From positions 186,001 through 250,000 of the forward strand of contig NZ_JARRCW010000002.1 of assembly GCF_031501865.1 (NCBI RefSeq): a DNA stretch of 64,000 bases, written 5' to 3'. Source of the stretch: Pseudovibrio sp. M1P-2-3 (GTDB lineage: Bacteria > Pseudomonadota > Alphaproteobacteria > Rhizobiales > Stappiaceae). Position numbers and translations under genes: made by a program. The notes under the pieces were generated by a model, which saw nothing but the letters and a program-made list of their open reading frames with translations, was not told the origin of the DNA and ran no database searches. Position 1 is the stretch's first letter; each line of letters begins with the position of its first letter. Below are positions 28,343-37,562 of the stretch, in pieces.

Positions 28343-28819
28343 ACTGGATAAACTCAGCTGCTACTGGCCTAAGCCAGTAGGTTTTAACACGCGCCATCGA
28401 GTATACTGATGTATGGTTTACCGAAATATTCGACCACTCTTCGTACAAAGGCACCCCATCGCCCAAAATGGCAGCCCCAATATACCTTCTTTAGCCCGAG
28501 AAATCTCTGCATAGCCTTTGCACGAGGAGCGACCCTTGATCTTATGCATTACTTGGCTGATCGACAAATGCGGTGGCACTATTACAAAAAGTGAACGAGG
28601 TCCTTAGAGATCCCCCTTCTAATATCTGAACCCTTATCTCTTAGATAGTCCGATGGATGATATTGTGTAGAAAGAGACCAAACTCCTCACGCAACATAGG
28701 CTTGCGATAACTGACAATCCAGATGAGAAACTTGTTGTAATGGTCATATGTTACTTCTCACCTGATTCAGATCAGACTAACTACGGAGGCTTTGATTCAA
28801 GACTATAAAAAACTATACT

Positions 28820-28833
28820 TTGACAGCTGTCAA
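28820..28833. repeat. Palindrome TTGACAGCTGTCAA, copy 2
   Basis: An exact match to the other copies, in otherwise AT-rich non-coding DNA. Confidence 0.85.
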
Positions 28834-29088
28834 ACCAATATACTGCTGACATTCTAATAAGCACAACCTATAAAAAACAAATTTTTCATAAGCCTATTTT
28901 ATCATCAATATAGTACAGGCAGATGTATATAAAACTGCATTCCAGTTTATTATTACAAAGGGTACTCACTCATATCCGGAAGTGCCCTAACCTTGCACCT
29001 CTTACACTGGGCCAAATGTTTTTACTTTTAGCTGACCATAGTTCCGTATTAGAGCTCGTGTGAACCAAATGTAAAACATTATTGAGAT

Positions 29089-29102
29089 TTGACAGCTGTC
29101 AA
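29089..29102. repeat. Palindrome TTGACAGCTGTCAA, copy 3
   Basis: An exact match, followed by GTC as in the three downstream copies (two of these also share the G). Confidence 0.85.
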
Positions 29103-29566
29103 GTCCGTAGGTCGTTGGTCATGTTTTAAAGTCTGCTTGTCATAATGTTTCTATGAAAAGAATTCCGAATCTTTTTGATATATATTTCATTCCCTTTTAG
29201 AGACCCCGCATGCAACCGCTTTCTCACGGCACAGTCTCTGATATCGGCATATCATGAAAGTCGGTTTAATCAGACGAGAAGATGGCGATTAGTAATGATA
29301 TTCCCTATTACAGCTACGCGTATGAACAATAAGGAGCATACTGAAACTAGCATTAATCAGGCATAGTTTCCTCCCCCCCAAAAAGACAACGGTTAGCTGG
29401 ATTTTATCATACCCCGGATTAAGGAAAACTAAAAAACTTAAGATGCAGATATGAGTAATCTACGCCGAATGGGCAAGTGTCGCAGTTACATATAAAGATT
29501 GGCGCAATCAGTCTTTTACAACCTTAATCCGAAATTACCCTTGAGAACGTGCCAAGAAAGAAGGCT

Positions 29567-29662
29567 CCTGAACCTGAACCTGAACCTGAACCTGAACCTG
29601 AACCTGAACCTGAACCTGAACCTGAACCTGAACCTGAACCTGAACCTGAACCTGAACCTGAA
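29567..29662 (+). repeat. (CCTGAA)16 microsatellite
   Basis: Sixteen perfect tandem copies of CCTGAA (96 bp). All frames remain open through it, which creates artificial Leu-Asn, Pro-Glu or (minus strand) Gly-Ser repeats. None of these frames has a convincing start and none joins a recognisable protein. Perfect repeats of this kind vary in length by slippage. Confidence 0.95.
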
Positions 29663-29753
29663 AATGTTGCAAATATTATTTGATATATACAGATACTATA
29701 TGGTTTTTTAGCTGAAAGATATGGTTCTAGATCACACCGAAACACTTACTGAC

Positions 29754-29852
29754 TTGACAGCTGTCAAGTCAGTAATTTGCGGGTAATGGAGAGAATTTGA
29801 CAGCTGTCAAGTCGATGAAAAGAGGGCCGTATCTAAGTTTGACAGCTGTCAA
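29754..29852. promoter_or_regulatory. Cluster of three TTGACAGCTGTCAA palindromes
   Basis: Copies at 29754-29767, 29797-29810 and 29839-29852 are spaced 43 and 42 bp apart, about four helical turns, and each is followed by GTC or GTA. Even phasing suggests cooperative binding by a dimeric protein. The AGCT centre and palindromic design resemble partition sites of alphaproteobacterial repABC plasmids without matching their consensus, so binding by the ParB at 22440-23456 is possible. A transfer repressor is an alternative. Confidence 0.6.
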
Positions 29853-29892
29853 GTATAAGATAAACCGAAGAGAAGTTGATCTGAGTAAGTAG

Positions 29893-31578
29893 CTATATCT
29901 TTGGCAAATGGGAAATGTGAGTTGAAGAGCTATTGCTATGATCCACTAGTTCTGAGTTGAAATCAGAATCAGAGCTTTTTGGTCGTATGCAATCAAATGG
30001 TAAATGTGTTTCATGACCCAATTCTGATACTAATTCACGTGAAGAAATTGAACCGTACATTTTGGTATTCTCTAATATTGGTACTTTGATATCATTCTCC
30101 CATTGATGCACAATTTCCCTTACAATGTTCCCACAATGAGTTGAAAGGTCGGTGGAACTGTTGTGAATGCCATTTAATTGTTTCTCTACATCTCTAGAAA
30201 AACCTGGTTTCTTTAAAGACATTGGCGCCCTATTAAGCCACATTGTTCCCTTAGGTGTGAGAGTTAGATCCTGGTTTAAGAGGTTTCTTTCAAATATAGT
30301 ATTTATGTGATGCGCCCATGTTGATGGCCTCCCCAATCCTTCCTTTATGGCAAGTCCGAGCAGAACAGTGTCACATCTGCGATCAATGATTTTGGATTTT
30401 TCCCATCTTTTTCTTCCTGGGTACTTTGACGAAACTTCCCGTCCCCATTTAAGACTTGCTAGGACTTCATAAACTTCATCGCCAAAACCATATGAACGTG
30501 CATGATCTGCAAATAATGGCCCATCATGCATCTCAATTTTTATTCTTTTACCCGCCTTTATAACTCCCCGAGAAATTAAGACTTCAACTGCATCAACCTG
30601 GCTAAGTTTACATGGATCTTTGTTGTAATCTACGGTTACTAATGGATGAGGGGCATCATGTTCTGTTGGTTCAACATTTTCCTCCATCATTCGTGTATCA
30701 ATAATCGCCTCTCTGTTGTTCAAAATTCTTTCGATTTTAATACGAGCTGAGGCTGAAAGTCCACGCGATCCAGCCCGTGGATATGATAGCCGGCCTGCTT
30801 CATAAAGTGTCTGCATACACTTAGAGGTTTCCATGGGAGAGAGGTCCAACTGATTGCCAGCTTCGATCATCACATCACTCATATTTGGTACCGCATTGGA
30901 GGATCGGACTTGTGATTTTGTGACGTGAAGTTCTGGTAGCTTCATTTCTAATAGGGACGTTGCTATTTGCTCAGTTATAGGTCCTTTTATTGGAATTTCA
31001 GTCACCCAGTGAGCCTGATTGTGTTTATCTGGAGCAACAAGTTTTAGGTATTTTGTGGCAGGTCTCTGGCGGAACACCAATGAAAGAAGGCCTGTCCCAA
31101 CACGCCCCACAGCTATTCCATTACCTGAAAAGGTACTTCCAATTAATCTATCAACAATGGATCTAACTCGCCCTGGATATGTCTTACTTTCGTCCATACA
31201 AGTAGCCTGAGACAAAGCATTTTCAACTGAGTGCTTATCAAGTCCATCAAATCGAACTCTCATTACCTTGCATGGTAACTTTCTAATAAGGGACCACACA
31301 TCCCATGCAATAACTTCTCCTTCCTGATCACCATCAGTGGCAATGTAAACTTTGGTCGCAGATAGTGCTTCCTGTTGTATTCGTTTCGAAACGCCATTGT
31401 TTTTTGGCTGACGTGTATATTCAATAAAGTCACTATTGATTTGTAAATCTTTGAGGGGAGGGGGGATGTGAAATAAGTGTCCCCTGGTTGCTATAACTTT
31501 CGCGTTAAAGCCGATCTCTTGAAATACTTTTTTTACTTGTTTGCATTTTCCCGGCGCTTCAATGATCACAAGCTTCAT
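29893..31578 (-). CDS. Type IA DNA topoisomerase
   Basis: A 561-residue type IA topoisomerase. The Toprim domain begins LVIIEAPGKCKQVKKVF and carries DGDQEGE at residues 82-88 (metal-binding acidic residues). The catalytic Tyr is residue 266 in LYEAGRLSYPRAGS. VGRVGTGLLSLV matches the family's GRVQTP region. It lacks the C-terminal zinc fingers of chromosomal TopA, as is common for plasmid TopB/TraE-like enzymes. ATG 31578 has AGGAG 8 bp upstream; the in-frame extension to 31653 would run into the G-rich tract and is unlikely. It is probably needed to unlink DNA during plasmid replication or transfer. Confidence 0.9.
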   Translation of the reverse strand: MKLVIIEAPGKCKQVKKVFQEIGFNAKVIATRGHLFHIPPPLKDLQINSDFIEYTRQPKNNGVSKRIQQEALSATKVYIATDGDQEGEVIAWDVWSLIRKLPCKVMRVRFDGLDKHSVENALSQATCMDESKTYPGRVRSIVDRLIGSTFSGNGIAVGRVGTGLLSLVFRQRPATKYLKLVAPDKHNQAHWVTEIPIKGPITEQIATSLLEMKLPELHVTKSQVRSSNAVPNMSDVMIEAGNQLDLSPMETSKCMQTLYEAGRLSYPRAGSRGLSASARIKIERILNNREAIIDTRMMEENVEPTEHDAPHPLVTVDYNKDPCKLSQVDAVEVLISRGVIKAGKRIKIEMHDGPLFADHARSYGFGDEVYEVLASLKWGREVSSKYPGRKRWEKSKIIDRRCDTVLLGLAIKEGLGRPSTWAHHINTIFERNLLNQDLTLTPKGTMWLNRAPMSLKKPGFSRDVEKQLNGIHNSSTDLSTHCGNIVREIVHQWENDIKVPILENTKMYGSISSRELVSELGHETHLPFDCIRPKSSDSDFNSELVDHSNSSSTHISHLPKI

Positions 31579-31653
31579 CTGATGACTCCTTATGTGCCTC
31601 ATATTCAAGATAGTTGCCCTACTGAACGAGACACAAATTCGCAAAGGCGGCAA

Positions 31654-31703
31654 GGGGAGGGGAGGGGAGGGGAGGGGAGGGAAGGGAAGGGAAGGGAAGG
31701 GAA
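31654..31703 (+). repeat. (GGGGA)5(GGGAA)5 G-rich tract
   Basis: Five GGGGA units are followed by five GGGAA units on the plus strand, ~75 bp upstream of the topoisomerase start on the opposite strand. The tract has ten runs of at least three G with single or double A loops, ideal for G-quadruplex formation; the complementary RNA would be pyrimidine-rich. Confidence 0.9.
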
Positions 31704-31768
31704 GGAGAGATAACTAAGGTAAAAGAGGAGTCTAAGCTCCTCTCATGTATAAATAACGTATATTTGTC

Positions 31769-33349
31769 CTACTGTTTATGGCCTGACTGCGAGAATTTAC
31801 TCACGACAGCCGAGGCGATGTTTTTAAGTAGGTTCCTAAGATTCTCCAATACCATGCTGACTTTACTCGACATTTCATTACCTTTATCAAGGAGTGGGTC
31901 CTCTAGTTCATTGAGCTTATTTTGCGCTTGCTCCATGTGCTCAGTGGCACTTTTATTAAGAGCAGTGATCTTGTCATCCTCTGGAGCATTTTTCTCGAGG
32001 TAATCTTTTTGAAGGTTTACAGTTTCAGTGTACCCTCTGATCGCCTCTAAAAACTCTATGCCCTTCGAAGTTTTTCTCATAACTTCGTCATTGGCCAGTA
32101 TTTCTTGGACTGCAGCATGGTCACTATGTTTTGGTGAGTTTAGGGCTTGTTGTAGGTACTCCCCTAGACTTGTACCTTCGACTGCTGCCTTTTCATGCAG
32201 ATTAGCTTCGACAGCAAGTTTCTTGATGGTTTCATTGCGATTACTATTTAATGAATGAATTCCGGAGCTCATCGCTTCAAGAACCTGAGCGGTTTCATTG
32301 TACTCCCGTGCCAATTGTTGGGAGTATTCTCTTCCAAAAGCTTTAGATTTCTGATCAATCCTACTGCTTAAACTCTTACTTATCTGAGCAACCGCACCAG
32401 TTCCACTTTTTGCTAACCCTGTTGCTGCTGTAACAAGATCACCCGCAGCACCGAATATATTCGTTGCCGATGTTTTGGCTTGATAACCTAGATTTGGAGA
32501 TCCGCCACTCATTGGGGCAGCGACCATTCCATCCCCGAATTCTGATTGCAGTGGTGTTTTTAAACTCGGACTTTCGACAGGTTCATCACTATATGAACTT
32601 TGATGTTGTGTATCTATTTTTCGTGGCTGGGCAGGATCTTTACGTTCAGAACGTACCTCTTGCTTATTATTTTGCATACTCTCTTCAAGATCATCAACAT
32701 ACTCGATTTTCTGTTCTTGAAGAGTTTTCTTTAAGCTTTCAAAACTGGATTCTGGGTATTCGTTTATGCCAGCGGTATCCTCTAGTTCCTCCTCCTCCTC
32801 CCCAAAGTTAGAAAAGTCACCAAGTTTTACTTTGATATTCTCTTGCGTTACATCACTTTCTTTGTGAGCAGGTGCGTCCTCTGCCTTAGTAAAGAACCTA
32901 GATAAGGGGTTCTCCTCTATAACCTCAACGTCACTGTCTTGATCAAGATCTTCTTCTGCAGCAGACGTAAATGCCGATAGGCTTAGTACACGTTCTTGTC
33001 CTTCCTGACCGTGCTCATGCTCCTCGGTTTCGCCAATATTTTTGTCCGAAGATAGATCAGATTGCTCACCGGCATGATCTAAAGATTGTTGTTCTTCGAG
33101 TTCCTCATCTAGGTTTTTCTCCTCTTCGTCCTCAAGCTCTTTCGGGTGCGTGCTTTCGAGTTTTTCGACAGATAGCTCGTTCGATTGTGGTTCTATATCT
33201 GGGACCTGGCTTAATTCCGCTGAATCGTCGTCAGGTGCCACATCCATGACAAACTCAGTGTCGTCATGCTTTTCCATCCCATCAATTCCAACCGGGTCTG
33301 ATACTGGAATTTTATCCTGTTGAGCTTCATCCAATGCTACGTCCGACAT
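31769..33349 (-). CDS. Acidic, coiled-coil hypothetical protein of the transfer block
   Basis: A 526-residue protein from ATG 33349 (MSDVALDEAQ). The first ~270 residues are strongly acidic and low in complexity. The C-terminal ~200 residues are rich in Ala, Lys, Glu and Leu and probably helical or coiled-coil, after a small Gly/Ala-rich stretch (NIFGAAGDLVTAATGLA). I recognise no family. It lies 8 bp downstream of an exported T4SS-like protein and upstream of the topoisomerase. It could be a secretion substrate or a scaffold protein of the transfer system; neither is shown. Confidence 0.65.
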   Translation of the reverse strand: MSDVALDEAQQDKIPVSDPVGIDGMEKHDDTEFVMDVAPDDDSAELSQVPDIEPQSNELSVEKLESTHPKELEDEEEKNLDEELEEQQSLDHAGEQSDLSSDKNIGETEEHEHGQEGQERVLSLSAFTSAAEEDLDQDSDVEVIEENPLSRFFTKAEDAPAHKESDVTQENIKVKLGDFSNFGEEEEELEDTAGINEYPESSFESLKKTLQEQKIEYVDDLEESMQNNKQEVRSERKDPAQPRKIDTQHQSSYSDEPVESPSLKTPLQSEFGDGMVAAPMSGGSPNLGYQAKTSATNIFGAAGDLVTAATGLAKSGTGAVAQISKSLSSRIDQKSKAFGREYSQQLAREYNETAQVLEAMSSGIHSLNSNRNETIKKLAVEANLHEKAAVEGTSLGEYLQQALNSPKHSDHAAVQEILANDEVMRKTSKGIEFLEAIRGYTETVNLQKDYLEKNAPEDDKITALNKSATEHMEQAQNKLNELEDPLLDKGNEMSSKVSMVLENLRNLLKNIASAVVSKFSQSGHKQ

Positions 33350-33357
33350 AGTCACCT

Positions 33358-34506
33358 CTATCTATCCTTAAATGTATTAGGAACCATCATGCCTGTTTGC
33401 GTTGCAAGATTCAGGCTAATTCTTTCCATATATTCAAGGTTTTCGAAATTTTGATAGGCGATAACTGCTAGGATATTACGGATATCTTTAATGGCAGCTG
33501 CGGAACTTTTTTCTGCTTCAGCCATTGCATTCTTATCTAAAAGCCACTGGCGCGAGATAAGTGCTAGAAAATCTTTCGGTGACAGGCCTTTTTCGAACGA
33601 AGCGTTCTTATAGATATCCGGCATAGTTTGGCTGACACCCACGGCCCATTCTGAACTTTTACTTCCCTCCCCAGATGGCATCCTTTGTGACATAAGATAA
33701 GATATGGTTTCTGAGGACACAGACATTGCAGTTGCCTTTTTATTGCGCTCAGCAATGGTCTCAAGAGTATCAAAGTGCGCTATCTCATCTCCTGAGACTT
33801 GAGGTAGGACCTCCCAAGCAGATAGGTTTAAGGACGCGGCCAAAGCGGCCTCCTTATATTCCGGAGGGATACCGTAGGTACCATCTTCATTCTTGCGCAA
33901 TAATGTTTGTTTAACATTTATATCTGCGTTTGGTGTTTCACTAACTTTTTGACAGACATCATTTGCAACATCTTGTTCACTGGCAAATTTTAGACAGTGG
34001 ACTTCAACAAGGACCTCCTTGGCAACCTTATCCCCTTTACTTGAAGGGGCACCGTCTTCTCCAAGGATAAATTTTTCAATTTCTTCATCCAGTTGTTTCT
34101 TAACTACATCAGAATTTCGAAGAACTCTAGCTGAGGTAGATCCAGTGATCATTGAACACGATTTTGTTCCAGAGACTGCATCACGCATTGCATCAAGTCT
34201 GGCCTGTTCAACAGCTTTCACCGTTGCCCTATCATCTTGCTGGTCGGCAAGAGAGTGCCCGGCACCAGTTTGCTCCCGCAGGTTTCCAGATAGTTGGCCT
34301 GTGGCCAGGCGTAGGGTTTCCATTATTGCCAGCTGCAGGGCATGTACCTTATTGTTTGTATTTTCATTTATATTGTCACGCACACTTTCTTCAGCATGTT
34401 TCTTATACTGGTCCCAGCGAAGACCGCCGTGGGCATTTGCCTCAACAGCCGTTAACATTGTGAATACCGCAAATGATGTGCCCAAATGTCGTAGATTCAA
34501 TTTCAT
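33358..34506 (-). CDS. Exported transfer-block protein, possibly TraW/IcmX-like
   Basis: A 382-residue protein from ATG 34506 with a signal peptide (FAVFTMLTAVEANAHG), so it is periplasmic. The C-terminus (FLALISRQWLLDKNAMAEAE, then a long helix ending NLATQTGMMVPN) resembles my recollection of the end of the IncI TraW/Legionella IcmX family. That assignment is tentative. Three conserved-looking Cys occur in the middle. The gene is 10 bp downstream of 34517-35434 in a tightly packed minus-strand operon. Confidence 0.5.
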   Translation of the reverse strand: MKLNLRHLGTSFAVFTMLTAVEANAHGGLRWDQYKKHAEESVRDNINENTNNKVHALQLAIMETLRLATGQLSGNLREQTGAGHSLADQQDDRATVKAVEQARLDAMRDAVSGTKSCSMITGSTSARVLRNSDVVKKQLDEEIEKFILGEDGAPSSKGDKVAKEVLVEVHCLKFASEQDVANDVCQKVSETPNADINVKQTLLRKNEDGTYGIPPEYKEAALAASLNLSAWEVLPQVSGDEIAHFDTLETIAERNKKATAMSVSSETISYLMSQRMPSGEGSKSSEWAVGVSQTMPDIYKNASFEKGLSPKDFLALISRQWLLDKNAMAEAEKSSAAAIKDIRNILAVIAYQNFENLEYMERISLNLATQTGMMVPNTFKDR

Positions 34507-34516
34507 AGTTCTTTTC

Positions 34517-35434
34517 CTAAAATAAATCCGAAAGACTAAAGGATGAGACGGCATCAGCTAATTCAGATGGTTTAAGGACGTCCAAATTGGCAATACTCAA
34601 AAGTTGATCCGCAGAACCAGTCTGGGCAGCGAAACCTTTAAATGGATCATATCCACCAATACCGGCCCCACTCATATTAGGTAGCGCGCTAGAAGCCACT
34701 TGCTGTGCAACTGTAACAGCATCATTGCAAGTCCAGTTCTGCATCGTATTGGCAAGACTAGTAATAGACGGGGGTTTGAAGAGCACATCTATACTTGGCA
34801 TTGTAAACAGCTTATCTAAACATCCATTTGCGGCAAAACCTGACCCCTTTGACGTTTTCATGGCCGATATCTTGCTAAAGCCAACCTGAGAGCTCTGTGC
34901 GGCAGTAACTATCTGATCAACATGCTTTTGGGACAAGTCACTCAGTTGTTGGGCAACACCTGGATCACAACTGGGGTCGGTGTTTTGGGTCGCAGGGCTT
35001 TGATTATTGGAAATTCGACTATAGGACCCATCCCCAAAATTTGTTGAGCCGCCACCAGTTGTAAATCTTCCCGCCACAGCAGAGATGTCCAACCCCACAG
35101 CATTGGACATGATCGAACTTAGTTCCTTTCCCAGTTCTGAACTTGGAAAGCTCAATGAGCCCGTTCTGAGAAATTTATCGAATTCAGTAGCACCAATGGA
35201 CATTGCACCTGCAAGAAGTGAGGCTTCATCCAGTTGAAAACTTCCAATTTTTCCGCCAGAGAACGCAGTGGTGCCCATGGTTGACAATTGGGACCAAACT
35301 TTATTCATTTCTGATCTAGAAGTTTCTAGGCCCGTTAACCTACTAAAGTCATCTTCCACCGAATATGCAGAGGCCAACATTGTCCCTTCAATGAGAAAAC
35401 CAACTGCTATGGCTAATCTTACGGTTTTCCTCAC
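34517..35434 (-). CDS. Exported protein with a CLDxL...LFKPPS module
   Basis: A 305-residue protein with a signal peptide (AIAVGFLIEGTMLASA). Around residues 150-245 it has a Cys-containing module (CDPGVAQQLSDL, CLDKL, then DVLFKPPSITSLAN and a later Cys) that is also present in the smaller protein at 36279-36764. The two genes are therefore paralogues within one operon. Its start overlaps the stop of 35431-36282. It is probably a periplasmic structural part of the conjugation channel or pilus. No family named. Confidence 0.65.
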   Translation of the reverse strand: MRKTVRLAIAVGFLIEGTMLASAYSVEDDFSRLTGLETSRSEMNKVWSQLSTMGTTAFSGGKIGSFQLDEASLLAGAMSIGATEFDKFLRTGSLSFPSSELGKELSSIMSNAVGLDISAVAGRFTTGGGSTNFGDGSYSRISNNQSPATQNTDPSCDPGVAQQLSDLSQKHVDQIVTAAQSSQVGFSKISAMKTSKGSGFAANGCLDKLFTMPSIDVLFKPPSITSLANTMQNWTCNDAVTVAQQVASSALPNMSGAGIGGYDPFKGFAAQTGSADQLLSIANLDVLKPSELADAVSSFSLSDLF

Positions 35435-36282
35435 CTTCTCCTCCTAGGCTTCACAGCCTCAGCTCTATCGACTATACCGAAACCATTTCCAGACCAACCC
35501 AGTGTTATATATCCTTGTTTGGTTTCTAAGGTTAGATCAGGCAATCCATTCCTTAAGGTTTCAGATACCTGCACTTTTCCAAATGTACTAGATGAAAGAA
35601 TAGTCTTCCATCTGTTGTCTTCCGACCTATGAATTATCCTGATAGGGCAACCGTTAAGTTTGCCACACACCCCATCGCCTTTTGCCAACAGGATCTTTAT
35701 TCGCCCACTGGACTGAGGTAGGTCTGCAATGGAAAGAGAAATAGGATCTTTTTTATTCAGTTTACGAGCCCCTACACCAAAGGCAGCTGACAAACTTTGC
35801 GATTTCGCACTATCAATTTTTTCAAATTTGACTTCAGAACCGCGGCCAGTAACCATTGGTTTATAGGACTTCCCTTCCCAATACCATGTGACATCATCTG
35901 TTTTTAAGGAAGCGTAGGATTGATGTTGTATCCGATGAATTTCAATTGTCTTAGAGAACCGATCTAGAACAAAGCGCCACCCTTGTGGGACATGACGTAA
36001 AATTACAGTTCGGCAAGATTTATAGCCCTGTTTGCAGGAGCTAGAATGCTCAAAACGTGCAACAAGTTCCGCAACACCATCATTATTTAAATCATGGGCC
36101 CCAGCCAATACCTTAATTCCTGGCCGTGCACTAATGTAGGAACGGAACAACTGCTTAATGACCGCGCCTGTTTGATCATTTGAAAGTGGGTTCAAATTTA
36201 TTAGACTGCCGGCATTGGCACCTGCAAGCGATTGTCCCAGCAAAAAAGTCCCTAAACAGACTATTTTTTTAAAGTTCCTCAT
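35431..36282 (-). CDS. Exported protein with one FG-GAP/EF-like loop
   Basis: A 283-residue protein with a signal peptide (IVCLGTFLLGQSLAGANAGS). A DLNNDGVAEL loop near residue 68 looks like a calcium-binding VCBS/FG-GAP turn. Four Cys residues suggest periplasmic disulfides. Start and stop overlap those of its neighbours by 4 bp (ATGA), which shows a co-translated operon. No family recognised. Confidence 0.6.
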   Translation of the reverse strand: MRNFKKIVCLGTFLLGQSLAGANAGSLINLNPLSNDQTGAVIKQLFRSYISARPGIKVLAGAHDLNNDGVAELVARFEHSSSCKQGYKSCRTVILRHVPQGWRFVLDRFSKTIEIHRIQHQSYASLKTDDVTWYWEGKSYKPMVTGRGSEVKFEKIDSAKSQSLSAAFGVGARKLNKKDPISLSIADLPQSSGRIKILLAKGDGVCGKLNGCPIRIIHRSEDNRWKTILSSSTFGKVQVSETLRNGLPDLTLETKQGYITLGWSGNGFGIVDRAEAVKPRRRR

Positions 36283-36764
36283 TGGAACAGATCCCCTAGG
36301 CTAAAAATAATTTGTCCCGATCCATTTGAAGACCCACTTGTGTCAATTTCGATGGAGCCTAAGCTATCACCCAAATTGACACCTGGTATGAGCTCACCCG
36401 GATTTAAAGACCCATTAGCAATATCTCCTAGGTCAGAAATATTGGTAAGCTCTTCCAAGATTTTATTTGCTTCATCACACGCCATCTGGGTAACCTGCCC
36501 AAGTATATCCGTTAGGCTTGGTGGCTTAAATAGAATATCCGTTCCACCATTAAGCATTAGATCATCAAGGCATGTTGATTTTGAAAATGTAGACGGCCGC
36601 TTAGAAAAGTTTTGGTCTGCCACACCAGCCGAGGCGACAATATAGGCTTCCCTCTGCTTATCCAGTGCTTCTTGTACAGATGGATCACACCCGTCATTTG
36701 CATATGTGTTAGCACATGCTGAAAAGAGAACACACAGAGCTGTCATAGATTTGAGAAGGTTCAT
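36279..36764 (-). CDS. Small exported protein with CLDxL...LFKPPS module, possible lipoprotein
   Basis: A 161-residue protein with a signal sequence ending LCVLFSACANTYA; the Cys could be a lipobox Cys, although the -3 residue is unusual. The mature part (CDPSVQEALDK, CLDDL, DILFKPPSLTDILG, then MACDEA) matches the module in the 34517-35434 protein, and little else remains. It overlaps the next gene by 4 bp. Role in the transfer apparatus is inferred from the operon. Confidence 0.6.
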   Translation of the reverse strand: MNLLKSMTALCVLFSACANTYANDGCDPSVQEALDKQREAYIVASAGVADQNFSKRPSTFSKSTCLDDLMLNGGTDILFKPPSLTDILGQVTQMACDEANKILEELTNISDLGDIANGSLNPGELIPGVNLGDSLGSIEIDTSGSSNGSGQIIFSLGDLFQ

Positions 36765-36775
36765 GTATCATCCTA

Positions 36776-37228
36776 CTATCGTAGTTCTGTTTGGATAGTT
36801 TGTGCAGATATATCGCACAGATTTATAATCGTTTTGACATTCGCAAGATTTCTTATTTTTCGTTGACCAACTACATTTTGAAACATGTCCGTCTCTAACT
36901 CATATAAGTCAGCAAGCTTTCTTTGCTCTGGACCGCCGTTGCGCAACTTTTTCAAGAGAACGATGATTGGGATTGCAGGTGGAGATGGCTTCGCACTATC
37001 TGCCAGCCAACTAAGAAACCGTATTCTACCTGCTCTTTCCAACTCAATAAAACTGCCTGCCTCTTGATAAACGTAGTCAATAACTTCATCAATACTATCA
37101 AGATTTTTAATAGCATTTTCAATAGTATAAGCTACCTTAGAAGAGTCGGTGTCACGGCCGAAAAACTCCAAATATGGGGGCAGACATGCAGCCCATTGTT
37201 TTAGTGACTCCGGGTCCAGTTTCAACAT
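36776..37228 (-). CDS. Hypothetical protein at the head of the transfer operon
   Basis: I chose ATG 37228 (MLKLDPESLKQW), with AAGG a few bases upstream; the frame is open to 37306. The ~150-residue product is soluble and helical by appearance, with no recognised domain. It ends 11 bp before the small exported protein and is probably the first gene of the minus-strand operon. Confidence 0.55.
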   Translation of the reverse strand: MLKLDPESLKQWAACLPPYLEFFGRDTDSSKVAYTIENAIKNLDSIDEVIDYVYQEAGSFIELERAGRIRFLSWLADSAKPSPPAIPIIVLLKKLRNGGPEQRKLADLYELETDMFQNVVGQRKIRNLANVKTIINLCDISAQTIQTELR

Positions 37229-37323
37229 ACCTTGATCCTTGCAAAAATCTTTAGGATAAATCTCGTACTGTATTATTGCAGTCAATAACGAATTATACCA
37301 TACCAAAGATAGGATGTTTTATA

Positions 37324-37524
37324 ATGCCTTCTCAAATTTTCTCATTGGTAGGTCAGTCCATAGAAGACATGGATATGCCGCACCCTTCACAGAATGTGAA
37401 AAATAAATTCGCACGTAATCTTGATGCTTTTGCACTTGCCTTTACACCTGAAATTCCAGTGGCCAACACAATGGAGAGCAAGTCAGAACAAAGACATGCT
37501 TTGAGAATGACGCCAATGCGATAA
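37324..37524 (+). CDS. Small hypothetical protein
   Basis: A 66-residue frame from ATG 37324 (MPSQIFSLVGQSIED), divergent from the operon on its left. No family recognised. A G-rich/C-rich inverted stretch (GGGGG...CCCCC, 37535-37558) after its stop may act as a terminator between it and the convergent 37563-38054. Confidence 0.4.
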   Translation: MPSQIFSLVGQSIEDMDMPHPSQNVKNKFARNLDAFALAFTPEIPVANTMESKSEQRHALRMTPMR

Positions 37525-37562
37525 TTGTGTTTGGTGGGGGCTAAACATTTGCTCCCCCTTTC

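Larger units (their letters stand above)
28160..29892. other. Gene-poor AT-rich region with palindromes and microsatellite
   Basis: About 1.7 kb contain no convincing gene on either strand. The stretch holds six identical 14-bp palindromes and a 16-copy hexanucleotide repeat, annotated separately, and lies upstream (in map order) of a topoisomerase-headed transfer block. It is a candidate for partition, operator or replication/transfer origin functions; the sequence alone does not say which. Confidence 0.6.

Noticed and set aside
28409-28594. 61-codon plus-strand frame in the palindrome region
   Set aside because: No ribosome-binding site, no recognisable composition and surrounded by non-coding repeats.
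29499-29711. Open frames with (Leu-Asn)n on the plus strand and (Gly-Ser)n on the minus strand
   Set aside because: They are produced only by the CCTGAA microsatellite; there is no credible start, ribosome-binding site or flanking domain.
28329-29852. CRISPR array
   Set aside because: The palindromes are only 14 bp and irregularly spaced except for three copies; no spacer pattern and no cas genes.
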